In this document: positions 11,209 through 21,840 of the stretch, one piece after another
Layout: each line of letters begins with the position of its first letter
How positions within the stretch are numbered: position 1 is the stretch's first letter
DNA from: Codonopsis lanceolata
Lineage: Eukaryota > Streptophyta > Magnoliopsida > Asterales > Campanulaceae
Length of the DNA: 64,000 nt
Assembly (NCBI GenBank): GCA_013146195.2
Contig: CM028377.1
Location: 160,654,302 to 160,718,301 of the forward strand
Reading direction: 5' to 3'
Position numbers and translations under genes: made by a program
The notes under the pieces: generated by a model
What the model was told of the DNA's origin: nothing
The model's input: the letters and a program-made list of their open reading frames with translations, nothing else
Databases searched by the model: none

Positions 11209-12600
11209 TTTGTGTTTTGCAGTGGCTTTGTCCGCGCGTCTTTCCTTCATTAAAGGTATCTTCGTCTTTTCCCCTTTTCTCAAAATATACTTTAGCGCTT
11301 TAAAACAAATATAGAAGACCTATATAGTTATAATTTCACAAAAAGGGAACAACCTGAATTTCTCCCTTATTTATAATAGAGATAAAACTTGAGAAAATTA
11401 CGAGTTGGTATATTTTGATGGATTTTCAACTACTTAGTCAACGATAGTAATATTAAACTGCTAATGTGTATTTTCATACATTGCGATGCAAAACCAATGC
11501 ATCGCCATGACAAATACGTGCGTCGTCCAGTGTCAAACAATAGATAACCTTATCAAATGATTCCTCGTTTTGCATGAAAATGCATTTCAACGGATTGATA
11601 ATAATATCACTGAATAAAACATTTAAAAATTCATCAAAGTGTATCGGGCTGAAATTCAAATATAAAAAACATTAATATATGTAACTAATTATTTAGTGCT
11701 GAAATTAGGAGGCTCTTTTTGGAGGAGTAAATTGGGGGCTCTAGGCCTAGCCCAGGCCCTATGCCCATGGCCAGCCTTAGTTAACACAATAACTCTTCAA
11801 TTATATCAATTTATTTTTGGAATAGTTGCGAATGAGTTCACTTTTTAAAGTTTATGATTCCTTCAGTTCTGTGTATTTTTTTTTCAATCAGAAAAAAAAA
11901 CATTTTTGAAGGTAAACAGAAGACGATACCCTAAATGAACCTGAGATACATTACGAAAATACATCACATAGTATCAATGTTTGCATCGCGATGCATCATT
12001 TAAATAGAATCAATTTTAATTACATAATCTAGTTTTGCATCACGGTGCATTAATTTTTCCATCAAGATGTATCAATTTAAATTGAATCAATTTTAATTAC
12101 AAAATCTAATTTTATACACCACGTTCAAGAAACCAATTGATGCATCGCGATGCAAACTGGGTTCGAATGCATCTCATCCGCCTTCTTCCTCCTCCTCAAT
12201 CGTAAATCATCTTCTTCATCCTCTGCCTTTGTCCTTACAAAAAATCAATCAACCCGACCCATATCAATTCCAGTATTATACTTAATAGTTCGGAAAAATC
12301 GTTTACATTTTGGAGGCGTTGCCCAAAACCCCCCACGAAGGGGCGCTGCCCCCCGACCCTCGTAACCTAACCGGGCAGGTCGATCTCGTTTCATTGCGCA
12401 ATAGTGATTTTTGAATACAATTTGTTTGTTGGAGCTGTTGAAGGAGACAATGACATTTTCTGAACAATATTTTGAAAAATTGACTTTAACAGTTGAAAAA
12501 AAAAACAGGTAAGTGAAGGGGTTACAAACTTTCAGAAATAAACCGGCCCGAATTTCACCCATTATCTTCCTAAATTGTGTGCTTTGTCAAACATAATTGT
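11209..12600. mobile_element. Non-autonomous element rich in TGCATCGCGATGCA words (family copy 1)
   Basis: Contains TGCATCGCGATGCA or close variants at about 11479-11512, 11985-11998, 12034-12050 and 12141-12154. It also has a CT-rich UTR-like block (12175-12230) and a closing segment AAACTTTCAGAAATAAACCG at 12525. The opening segment (CTTCATTAAAGGTATCTTCG near 11247) and the closing segment recur in the same order at 17252 and 17335, which defines a dispersed family. Superfamily unknown; boundaries approximate. Confidence 0.5.
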
Positions 12601-13010
12601 TTTAGGAAAAAATTGGACAATCCACTTTGGTGGATTTTTAATCACTTTAATATATAATAATATTATCAAACCCTAAATTATACTTTACTTCATTCTCATA
12701 CATGGGAATATATCGTTTGATATCAAACGATATATATATTTGTCACTATAATACATTGAAAGTACATTTTATCGATTTGATAATATTATCATCGATTAAA
12801 ACAACAACAAAAAACTATCAAAGTGCACCAACATACAATTTTCTCAATTTATGTTTTGAACGGTGGAAGTAAACATGTGACCTTTCTTTCTCCAAAAGTG
12901 GAGACACACTCACACCCTTCCAAGTCTTTCTCCCAATTAGATGTATTAAAGGCAAAGACCTTTAAGACTTTAGTGTACCAAACAGCACCCCATATTCAAT
13001 GTCGAATCTA
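12601..13010. other. Unassigned AT-rich DNA
   Basis: A short palindrome, ATATCGTTTGATATCAAACG followed by ATAT, is centred near 12721. Nothing else recognised. Confidence 0.4.
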
Positions 13011-13050
<40 letters not shown>

Positions 13051-13242
13051 TGGACAATGCTATGGACATTCCCATTTTACACTAAAAATTAGGTATTTAA
13101 TGACTTGACATACTATCATTGGTTACATATTTTATGAATCATACTACTCTAACCAATGATAATATATCAAATCATTAAATACCCAATTTTTAATATAAAA
13201 TAAGAATAACTCAAATATTACCATAATAATAATAATAATAAT
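13011..13242. repeat. (AAT)n microsatellite interrupted by a MITE
   Basis: AAT repeats at 13011-13050 and again at 13223-13242 flank a 171-bp foldback element (13052-13222). The element starts GGACAATGCTATGGACATTC and has inverted arms, with a conserved TCATTGGTTA centre. It is a diverged relative of the palindromic MITE at 6922-7093. Confidence 0.75.
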
Positions 13243-13490
13243 CTATTTTCTTCTTGTAGTGAATCACTCTCTCTCACTTTCTCTCACTTTCATTCACTTT
13301 CTCTCTCCCGAATATGGCATGCAGCATTAGCCTTTCTTAGTGCCAAAACCACTTTAGAAAGTGCAACATGTGAAAACCACCACAAATGGGATGAAATTAA
13401 AGAAAAAAGAAGCTGTTTCCTGAGTTGCGTGACGTATCTTTTCTTTTATTCAAACATCTAAAGATTGTCAGATCCTATAGAGAACTAGTG

Positions 13491-13608
13491 TACAAGCGGT
13501 GGACCATGTGGATTAATTCGATGCAAAGCGAAGAACCTTATCAGGGCTTGACATGCCCCGAATACTCTTGAAAGAGAGGGGTGCCTTCGGGAACGCGGAC
13601 CCATGTGG

Positions 13609-13650
<42 letters not shown>

Positions 13651-13705
13651 ATCCCGCAACGAGCGCAACCCTCGTTTTTAGTTGCCATCATTGAATTTGG
13701 AACCC
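13491..13705 (+). pseudogene. Plastid-type 16S rRNA gene fragment (NUPT)
   Basis: About 215 bp correspond to the 3' third of bacterial/plastid small-subunit rRNA. It includes the blocks ATTCGATGCAAAGCGAAGAA, GGTGCATGGCTGTCGTCAGC and CGCAACGAGCGCAACCCTCG and ends in GTTGCCATCATTGAATTTGG. The insertion-specific wording matches plastid 16S rather than mitochondrial 18S as I know them. Several substitutions and the abrupt ends show an old nuclear insertion with no function expected. Confidence 0.9.
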
Positions 13706-15166
13706 ATCCTTGACGGGATATGAGATCGGTTCAATAAAGGGTCGAGATAAATAAAGCACATAAATGAAGGGGTAATTTAGTTTTATATAATTGTAGAGGG
13801 GTAATTCAAATATAACTCATAACTGAGGAATTTATTTATAACTCACATACTTACGAATCAATCTAGGCTGTCAATTGTGTTTAACATAATTCGATCAGGG
13901 TCACCAGTTAGACTGCGAGCTCTTTTATAATATCGATTATTACGAGCTAATATTCCTTCCATCCCAAAATAAATATATGCTATTTCTTCTTGGAACGTTC
14001 CAAAATAAATCTTCATTCTCTATTTTTGATATTCTTTTTCAAATCAATTATTTATTGTGTCCTTTGTGAGATAGAAAAGTAAGTTACATTCGATTTGATA
14101 CATGTAATAAAAAATTAAATAAATAATATAAATTCAAACACTTTCTTAAAATTCATACGTATTTAATTGGGAATACTACTTTTGGGAGGGGTACTTCTAA
14201 TTTCAAATTCACAATGAAACAATCCCCATATAATGGGATGCTTCATGCTTGGTTTTTTAGTACCCCACGGTTCACCCAAGAAAAATGTAATTCCTTTTGT
14301 CCTAAAATATATATTTTGTATTTTATTAAATTTATAGTATGTTTTTTTAAAGAAAGTAATTGAATCTCATATCTTATTTTTCTTATCATCGTAACAACTT
14401 CTGGTTTATTTTCTCATACCGCAACAAGAAATTATTCAATGAAATTTCTCATACTATTGTAAAACTTTCATCTTCTTCCGGGCATTCTGGGTGTTTCACA
14501 CCTTCAACCCTTTGTTGTGTGTATGATATGTGTTTGTATTACTATGATCGTTCTTGTGTATGGTTTTAATATGTCTCGTTTCCAAAATATATTTGGAGAA
14601 AGTAAATTGATTATATTTGTAATAGAATTCTTTTATCCATATGGGTAAAGAATCTCAATTCTAAATAGATTAGGTTTTTCTTAAGGCCTACAAATTAATA
14701 TAGTATTAATTAATATATAGATCAATAATTATTAATTATCGATTAAAATATCCCGTTAAATTAATATTTTTTATTGGCCCCAAGGATACTAATTTATAGA
14801 CTTTTAACTATATTAAAATACTATTTAAGTGATGTTAAACCAATGGATATTTTTATTTTATTTCACTCTTAACAATAATATTATAGTTCATTGGTTCCAC
14901 ACAAAAAGTCTTCGTTTAAAAAGTCTAATAATTTAGAGATGTATAAATAGTCTTGCCATTGATCTTAATTACAAAATTTTAAGCATATCCGAAATGTTCA
15001 TAGCATATGTAGAGAGTAAAATTGAAAGGTTATGACAAGTGTATGCCTAATTTTTGACAAAAACTTTTAAATTAAAACATTTCAAAAACAATAGTAAACT
15101 TTTTTGTACAGAACAGATGGAGTAAACAAATCGCAAAAAAGAATCTTTCTAAAAAAAAAAAAAATA
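13706..15166. other. Unassigned AT-rich DNA
   Basis: No recognisable gene or element ends. A short open frame at 14360-14569 has no family resemblance and low-complexity codon use; I regard it as chance. Confidence 0.4.
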
Positions 15167-15588
15167 CTCCCTCAGTTTTCAAATTATCACTCATTTTCTT
15201 CATCGTTCGTTCTAAAATAATTGTCCTATTTTAAAACTTTTCTCGGTAGGAAAATACTTTTACCACTTTACCCTTATTTTTTCTATATACTTTAATTATG
15301 GCCACATGCTCAAGGGTATTAAAGAAAACCACGTATTTTACCAATATTTATAATGAGTAAGTTTTCTATAAGATGCTCTTACTGATCTAAATTCGTAAGA
15401 CGGAGCCCTACACTCTCATAGCTCAACCCACCATCACATGATGTGTCGAGTAAGAAAAATTCATCTTATAAAAAATATCTGTGAGTCCGTCTTATTTAAA
15501 TTTTTACTATTTATAATACAGTTGATTACTTTTTATTAAATAATATGTGAGATCAAATATATGAGAATATTTTGTAAAAAAAAGGGAG
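15167..15588 (-). mobile_element. Stowaway-type MITE, interrupted
   Basis: Reads on the minus strand like the copy at 53188-53445: ends CTCCCTCAGTTTTC and AAAGGGAG with TA flanks, and internal blocks ACTTTACCCTTATTTTTTC and TTTAATTATGGCCACATG. It is interrupted at 15355-15507 by a second element. Confidence 0.78.
15355..15507. mobile_element. Mutator-type MITE (TAAGACGG family) nested in a Stowaway MITE
   Basis: Roughly 153 bp bounded by the direct repeat TATTTATAAT (15345-15354 and 15508-15517), a 9-10-bp target duplication typical of Mutator-like elements. The inside carries ATTCGTAAGACGGAGC and the inverted GAGTCCGTCTTATTTAAAT. Removing it restores a continuous Stowaway MITE. Confidence 0.7.
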
Positions 15589-15618
15589 TAGTAGTTATTT
15601 TGAGATAGTGGGAATAGT

Positions 15619-16418
15619 TGTAAGGGTAAATTAGGCATAGCCTAATTTGTCTTGTTTTCACTCTCTTGGTCAAAATAGGATTTAATTGGTGTTAAAGATT
15701 AATTAGGTGATAGGATTTGATTAGGATTCTCTTACTAGATTTAGGTGATACATTTTAGGTAACTAAATCTTTGCATAATTATTTAGTTATTAAATGTATC
15801 ATATTAGGAAACATAATCTTGCATGATTATCTGCTAAATCTCTTTCCTAGTAGGAGTGGTTGTTTTGCCGTGTGCTTGCAGGATTGGGTGCCTATATTAA
15901 GAGCCGGATGTCGAGCAGTTAAAGATACGCCGAGAGCTTAGAGTCAGAACCTATTCGGAAAGCAGTAGGTGTAAGAGAGAAACAATTCAGAAGTCTTGTG
16001 TTCCGAGCTTGAGAGAAGAGATCAACAGCCCATACACGAAGACCATTTAATCTTCATACCTGAATCTTCGGGAATACCTTGTGTTTCTGAAGTTCGAGCT
16101 TGATTTCTTTGTTTGGAAGTCTTATTTGGTTCTTTCTTCCCACGTTTGTTCTAGTAGTTTATGTGGGTTTTTCGGTTCTCCAAGATTCTATATCTTGTGA
16201 GAATTTGTGTTAACTGTTAAGCATAAAACAACAGTGTTAATTTTGATATATTTTGTGTTGCCTTGAGGCTTGATCTACAAGTTTGATACTTGTAGATTGT
16301 TTTTAAGTTATTTTCTGTCGACTATAATCTGATTGGTTCAATATCTGAAATCAAAACTTCCGCTGCTATTTTTTGTGATATACTTTCTGTTCACATTGTC
16401 ATTATCATTGTTGCAACA
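15619..16418 (+). mobile_element. Putative copia-type solo LTR
   Basis: About 800 bp starting TGTAAGGGTAAATTAGGC and ending TTGTTGCAACA (TG...CA). A TATA-like CTATATTAAGAGC near 15893 is followed by a transcript-leader-like region rich in TTCGAGCTTG and TCTTCGGGAAT blocks. No clear target duplication was found and no matching partner is in the window, so the boundaries are tentative. Confidence 0.4.
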
Positions 16419-17029
16419 TTCACTGCAACATTGACATTCACATCATTTCATATTGAGATTCCGTGGCATCACGCTCTTTCAATAGTAATTTTAGATCGTG
16501 GTCACGTGATGATGATCTCAAATTAATATGCAACTTTGAATTAAGTAGGATTCTAAGTTTTCTAAATGAGTTTGCTGACTGTGCACGAGCTTGACAACTG
16601 ACAAGCTTCGAGTCCAAAACAAATTCCACCACCCATATAAAAATTGGAAAAAAATTTGATGGTGGATGTATTTTTTAAATATTTTTTTCTCTCAAGTCCC
16701 GCATTTTTTTATCATAGATAAATTTATTTTTAAAATATTATTTTTAAAATGTCTAGATCACCTTCTTATATAACTCGAGACAACACTTTGAATTTAAAAA
16801 TTACGATTGTGTGCAATTAAACGAAGATCGATTTGCCCAACACCCCTTTGTGGGGGCTCAGGGGTAACTCCTTAGAAAGGTAAACAATTTTTTTTTATTC
16901 ATTAAATACGAAATTGTAATAAACATGTGATGGGTTAAAAGATTTTTCATTAGGGAGAAAAACAGAGGAGGAGGAAGAAGGTTTAGGACGAAGGAGATGA
17001 AAGAAGAATGTGGAGGATATAAAGGTCTG
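16419..17029. other. Unassigned DNA
   Basis: Short repeats of GCAACATT(C/G)AC near 16410-16440 and poly-T tracts. No gene recognised. Confidence 0.4.
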
Positions 17030-17460
17030 GTTCATTATGATTTTGTATCGCGGTACAAAAATATGACGCAGCGCGATGCAAAAAATTGGATGAAAGATTT
17101 AAATTGATGCATCGCGGTACAAAAATTAGATTGTGAATTTAAATCAATGTATCGTGTTGCGATAATTGATACATCGCGGTGTAAAAATTAGATTATGGAT
17201 TGAAATCGTTGCACTGCGGTGCATTTAAGTGAGTGCTCTGTAGCGCACCTCAGGTTCATTAAGGATATCATAGTCTTTTCGTCCCTAAAAGTAATTTTTT
17301 TTATTGAAAAAATGTTTGATTTGAGCGATTGCAAACTTTTGAAAATGAACCGACCCGAATTTACCACTAAAAATTGTCTCCGACTCCCACAGTTTTTAAA
17401 ATTATTGTCTTGACTATTTAAAGTCAAATAATTATTTTTACAAAAAATATGTGTTTTAAT
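17030..17460. mobile_element. TGCATCGCGATGCA-type element (family copy 2)
   Basis: Six diverged copies of TGCATCGCGGTACAAAAATT-like words between 17045 and 17225, each followed by AGATTNTGNATTNAAAT. Then GGTTCATTAAGGATATCATAG and GCAAACTTTTGAAAATGAACC, as in copy 1. A CT/GA-rich UTR-like block lies upstream on the other strand (16960-17030). Non-coding. Confidence 0.5.
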
Positions 17461-17589
17461 TTTTTTCAAAATTAATTTGTAGTACCATCGGTTAGTTTGA
17501 CTTTAAACAGTCAAACACGACAATACTTTAGAAACGAATGGAAGCATGTAAAAAAAATTAGAAAATATCATCTTTCGTATTATTTTTGG

Positions 17590-18550
17590 TAAATATTGGT
17601 ATAAGACGGTTTGTATGTTAGTGGGTTGAGTTGTGAGAGAGTGATGCTTTATCTTACGCAATGTTCTAAAAATCGTTAGCCGGCCGCTGGGCGGCACACT
17701 GGCGCCTAGTGCCTAGGGGGCTAGTTGGGGCGTAATCGGGGTATAGAATTAAGACATAATTACCTTTTTTTTTTTGATAATTTACATCAAAGATCAAATA
17801 AATTGACTACAAATTTAATTTTTTTTATTTTTGTCATTTTATCAAACACTTGTCTATATTTGTAAAATAAACAAAAATAGACAAACCTACCATTAATCTC
17901 AATTCTCAACAACCCCAAAGCAATAAACCAACTAAGTTTAGAACTAAAAACAAAAAAATATTACTCCACTTACCTACTGCCCCTACAACCCATAGTCTAA
18001 CATATCCTCTCTAATCCATTCTCATTCTAAATTTTGAGTCTCGAGACAGTCCCCTTCTTCTTCATTTTTTTTTATTATTATTTTTATTTATCTGGCAGAC
18101 CGACAATCCTTTTTTCTTCCTTTTTTTTTTCTTCTCTCTTTCTTTCCGGCAGACCGACTCTGCTCATTTTTTCATCTTCCAATCTCTTTCCTCCTAGATC
18201 TAACCCTTTAATCTATCCCCTCTCTTATCCCACCGAATATCCACAAAATCAAACCCCTTTTCTTTCTACCTCCCTCTCTGCCTCACCATTACCACCCCCC
18301 TTCCTTCTCCAGTTCCCTCCCTTCCTTCTCCGGTCACCGTATGCCACAAAATCAAAGCTACAAAAATAAATTAACGTCGGCGAGGTTTGGCGTAGGCGCC
18401 GACTTGATCGATTAGGCGGCGATTAAAAAATTCGCGGCGGTAGAGAGGGGCCTAGCGCCTAGGCAGGGAGTTTTAGAACACTGATCTTACGAATTAAGAT
18501 CCGTAAGACGGTCTTACAGAAGATCTATTATCTTTTTTAAGACATACTTC
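17590..18550. mobile_element. TAAGACGG-family element split by the hAT insertion
   Basis: Left piece 17590-17658 (ATAAGACGG, GTGGGTTGAGTTGTGAGAG, ATCTTACG) and right piece from 18484 (ATCTTACG, AATTAAGATCCGTAAGACGG, TCTTACAGAAGATC). Joining them restores the TAAGACGG ... ATCTTACGAATTAAGATCCG arrangement, partly shared with the insert at 15355. A second diverged piece lies at 18600-18650. Ends approximate. Confidence 0.55.
17659..18483. mobile_element. Non-autonomous hAT-type element with 8-bp target duplication
   Basis: Terminal inverted repeats CAATGTTCTAAAA and, inverted, TTTTAGAACACTG. Flanking direct repeats ATCTTACG at 17651-17658 and 18484-18491 give the 8-bp duplication expected of hAT. 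Length 825 bp. Subterminal GC-rich words (GGCGCCTAGTGCCTAGG on the left, GGCCTAGCGCCTAGGCAGG on the right) are inverted copies. The interior is CT-rich and non-coding; the open frame at 18034-18369 is low complexity. It sits inside a TAAGACGG-family element. Confidence 0.88.
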
Positions 18551-18661
18551 TCTAACTTATCAAATCGTGTAATGGTAAACTGAACTATGAGAGAATCGAC
18601 TTCATCTTACGAATTACGACCCGTTAGACAACTTCACAGAAAACCAATAACGAGAGTATTA

Positions 18662-18928
18662 CTCCCTCTGTCCCTAAATAATCGTTCTAGTTGACCCGGC
18701 GCATAATTTAAGAAAAAAACAATTGATTTGATTATTTATATTCGTTTAATATGTAGTTTCCTTTAAAGCACATGTGTATGTGGTTCATAATTAAAGTAGA
18801 GTGAAAATAATGATAAAATGATAAAAATAATGTCCTAAAAAGATAAGTTTCAAACTAGATAATTATTGTAGAACGAATAAAAAAGAAAAAGAAACGATAA
18901 TTTAAGGATAACTTAGGAATGGATGGTG
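18662..18928 (+). mobile_element. Stowaway-type MITE
   Basis: Aligns over its length with the copies at 8625 and 53188. It starts CTCCCTCTGTCCCTAAATAA after TA, includes TTGACCCGGCGCATAATTTA and CATGTGTATGTGGTTCATAA, and ends GGATGGTG before TA. The right end is more decayed. About 267 bp. Confidence 0.85.
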
Positions 18929-19037
18929 TATTAGTCTTAAGCGATCGCCTCAATAAATAACGTGGTGGTTTTGATAGTTTTCCCCTATCCATTTTCAAAT
19001 TTGGAAGGGTTACTATGGGGGCGCACGCATGCGCGTG

Positions 19038-19039
<2 letters not shown>

Positions 19040-19077
<38 letters not shown>
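19040..19077. repeat. (AT)n microsatellite
   Basis: About 18 AT units following an alternating purine-pyrimidine stretch (GCGCACGCATGCGCGTGCAC) with Z-DNA-like character. Confidence 0.95.
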
Positions 19078-19078
<1 letters not shown>

Positions 19079-20649
19079 TCAACTTCATAAGCCCCTTTAC
19101 CTAATTGATTAGTTTATTAATTAATCTTATCTTATCTATCTTTTCTTCCCAACTGGATAAGCACTACCACATACTATAAACTAAACCGAATCTACCTCAA
19201 CTGGTTCATTTGTTATTATTTTCTATAAATGTTCATTAACGTGCCAGAAACGTTAACAATGATTTAGTGTTTGTTTGGTGGAGTATTTTGGTGAAAACAT
19301 TAATAAAAAGTATTATGTTTTCTTTTTAAAAGTAATTCAATGTAGCGTTTTAAAACGTAAATTTTAAAAATGTGAAACGTTTTAAAATGCTCTAATTTGT
19401 AGTGTTTTAAAAATATGTTGCATTTACAACTACTCTGTTTATGAAAAATAGCGTTTTGAAATAGTATTCCAAACGTGTTTACCAAAATAACACTGCATCT
19501 TAAAAAAACTGTGTTTTCAAAACGCTGCACCTAACAAGACCTTAGTTTAATTTCATAATTTTATACTAGTATTTTTATTTTCTTGAACTAGAAAAAATAT
19601 GTTATACATTATTGATAAATTTTTTTTAGTCATTTGAAGAAAAATAAAAATATGTACCTTTTCTCTACGAACGTATAATAACTACCTTATCACGCATTTA
19701 CACTCTATATTCAAAGGTAAAGGCTAATCATACCCAAAAACTTATTTTTTACACCATATTTTTTGTATTAAAGTGTTTTATCTTGTGTTGAGGAAATAGA
19801 TTATAGAGAGTGAATTTTAAGGTGCGATTAACCCTACCGATATCCAAAAGATAGGGCCGTATCAAGAAAAGGGCAACCCGAGTTTTACTCGTATACGGTT
19901 TTAGAAAAAGCTTGTTTGAGATTGGTTCATGAAATGGTCAAATCAATCTCAATTAAAATTCGAAGCTCAAGTAACTCAGTTATTTATTTATTTTTAAAAT
20001 ATAGAGTGATTCGAGCTTGGCTTAGTAAAAAAGCTTATTTGATGTTGGTGAACTCAGTAAAAACTAAAAAGCTTGCTTCACATTGGTTCGGCAACAAAAC
20101 AATTCAAGCTTAAACACTAATTCAAGTTTGCTAAGATTTTCACACAAAAAAACAAACCGTAAACATTAAAGTGTTCAGTTTGATTTGACTTGACTCGACT
20201 CGTTTTCATCCCTACCTTAAGTTCATGGTTCATCACATGAAATCTCCACTCGTTCTCAATCCATATATTAACATTTGGCCAATCTTTCAAAGAATAAAGA
20301 ACAATAAAATACACTCACACAATTATAAATCAAATTTAAAATCATAATCAAATCAATATTAATCTTTCATGACTTGACTACCCTTAACTCTTGTCATATG
20401 AATTTAGTTCATAATTAAACAAACAAAATCCGTAGATTCAATCGATACATAAATTAAGCATATGAGATAGAAGATAAAATTGATAAAAGTAATTGTTACA
20501 ATATCTTGGAAGATTTGTCATAGTCTCTCCTTTTCTTCTTCTTCTAATGATCACTACAAGTTAAATCCTCAAGAGTCAATTCTAACCTGTTTTGCTAAAC
20601 AGGATATATTTATAACCTATTAATCCACAAAAAAATGTGAAAAGGGGTG
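19078..20649. other. Unassigned AT-rich DNA
   Basis: 19265-19545 is dense in GTTTTAAAA and GCGTTTT words in both orientations and may be a decayed MITE. 19860-20215 has AGCTTG/GAGCTTGG words and no coding match. No RNA genes seen. Confidence 0.4.
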
Positions 20650-21535
20650 GCATATAATAACATAATGCCTAAATGAAACACCTTTTTTTTAATTAAATGT
20701 AACACTTTTTTTACTATACGCAACACCCATTTAAAAATAAAATTACCTATCTACCCTCTATGGCATTAAAACTCATTCCCTCCCTAAAGAACCATTTATG
20801 TACACCTAACACCCTCCCACAATTAAAGCAAAATACCTAAACATTTTTTCATTTCTCCCAAACCACACCCCTCTCTAAGCCTGTTAAAAAAAAAAAAGAC
20901 ATAGTTCATGTAAAATTATATTTTAATTTTTTTTAAATAATTTAATAGTAAAAAAACACAAATTTCAGATTGTGGAATATTATCTACATTATAATTTATT
21001 CAAATGATATAATAGTTTTTTAAAAGATTTTTTTTAAATAAAACATCCGCTACACCCTAGCGGCTGTTTTATTAAACATTTGCTACAACATGACAACTGT
21101 TTTATAAAACATCTGCCACAACATAGCGTCTGTTTTTTTAATCATCAGTAAGTGAGTAGCGGATGTTTACTAAAACAACCGCCATGTTGTTTTGAAAAAA
21201 AATCAATTTTCTAATTTATTATATCATTTAAATAAATAATATTATATTTAATATTCCACAATCCGAATTTGTATTTTTGCTATAAAAATAGTTTTTTAAA
21301 AAAATTAAAGAATATATAATCTTACGCAAACTGTGCCTTTTCAGAACAGGTTGATCCTCATTTCGTTGTCTCAACATTTATGATTGACGAACAATTTAGA
21401 GACGCCAATAAAAATTAATAAAATTCAAGATATTTGAAAAATATGTAACAAATAGGAATCCACGAGAATATCTTCAATTAAATAATAATTTAATGAAGAA
21501 CAATGGAGGGAGTGGGAGTGAGAGATATGTTGTAG

Positions 21536-21571
<36 letters not shown>

Positions 21572-21840
21572 TTTTGGGACTAATTGTTCAAAATGGAGGG
21601 GCGGGGTATTTGTTGATTTAATTGGAGGGAGGATATTATAGTAATTTGTTATATTAAATGGTGTTAGTTTAGATGTTGTAGAGAGAGAGAGAGAGAGAGT
21701 GTGTGTGGGTGCGTGTTTTGGGACTAAGGGTTCAAAATAGGGGGATTTGTAGTTTTAATTGGAGGGGGGTATTATAATAATTTTTTTATATTAAATGGTG
21801 TTACGTTTAGTAAAAAAAGTGTTAGGGTCACTCAACAAAA
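20650..21840. mobile_element. Large nested foldback element
   Basis: Two levels of inverted repeat. The inner arms (about 20895-21040 and 21190-21345) pair blocks such as CAGATTGTGGAATATTA with TAATATTCCACAATCCG. The outer arms pair 20660-20800 (AAATGTAACACTTTTTTTAC) with 21650-21830 (AAATGGTGTTACGTTTAGTA). The centre has three direct repeats of AAACATCYGCYACANCATNGC with an inverted AGCGGATGTTTACTAAAAC. The right arm contains a roughly 144-bp direct duplication (GTTTTGGGACTA at 21571 and 21715) with (GA)n tracts. Non-coding; superfamily uncertain (CACTA- or Mutator-like). Confidence 0.6.
21538..21569. repeat. (GA)n microsatellite
   Basis: About 16 GA units. A second shorter run lies at 21681-21699 in the duplicated copy. 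Confidence 0.93.

Noticed and set aside
18034..18369. 111-codon frame inside the hAT derivative
   Set aside because: Low-complexity CT-rich sequence (F/S/P/L) with no domain; typical chance frame.
21538..21700. (GA)n tracts as GAGA-type promoter elements
   Set aside because: They are part of a duplicated arm of a foldback element with no gene nearby.
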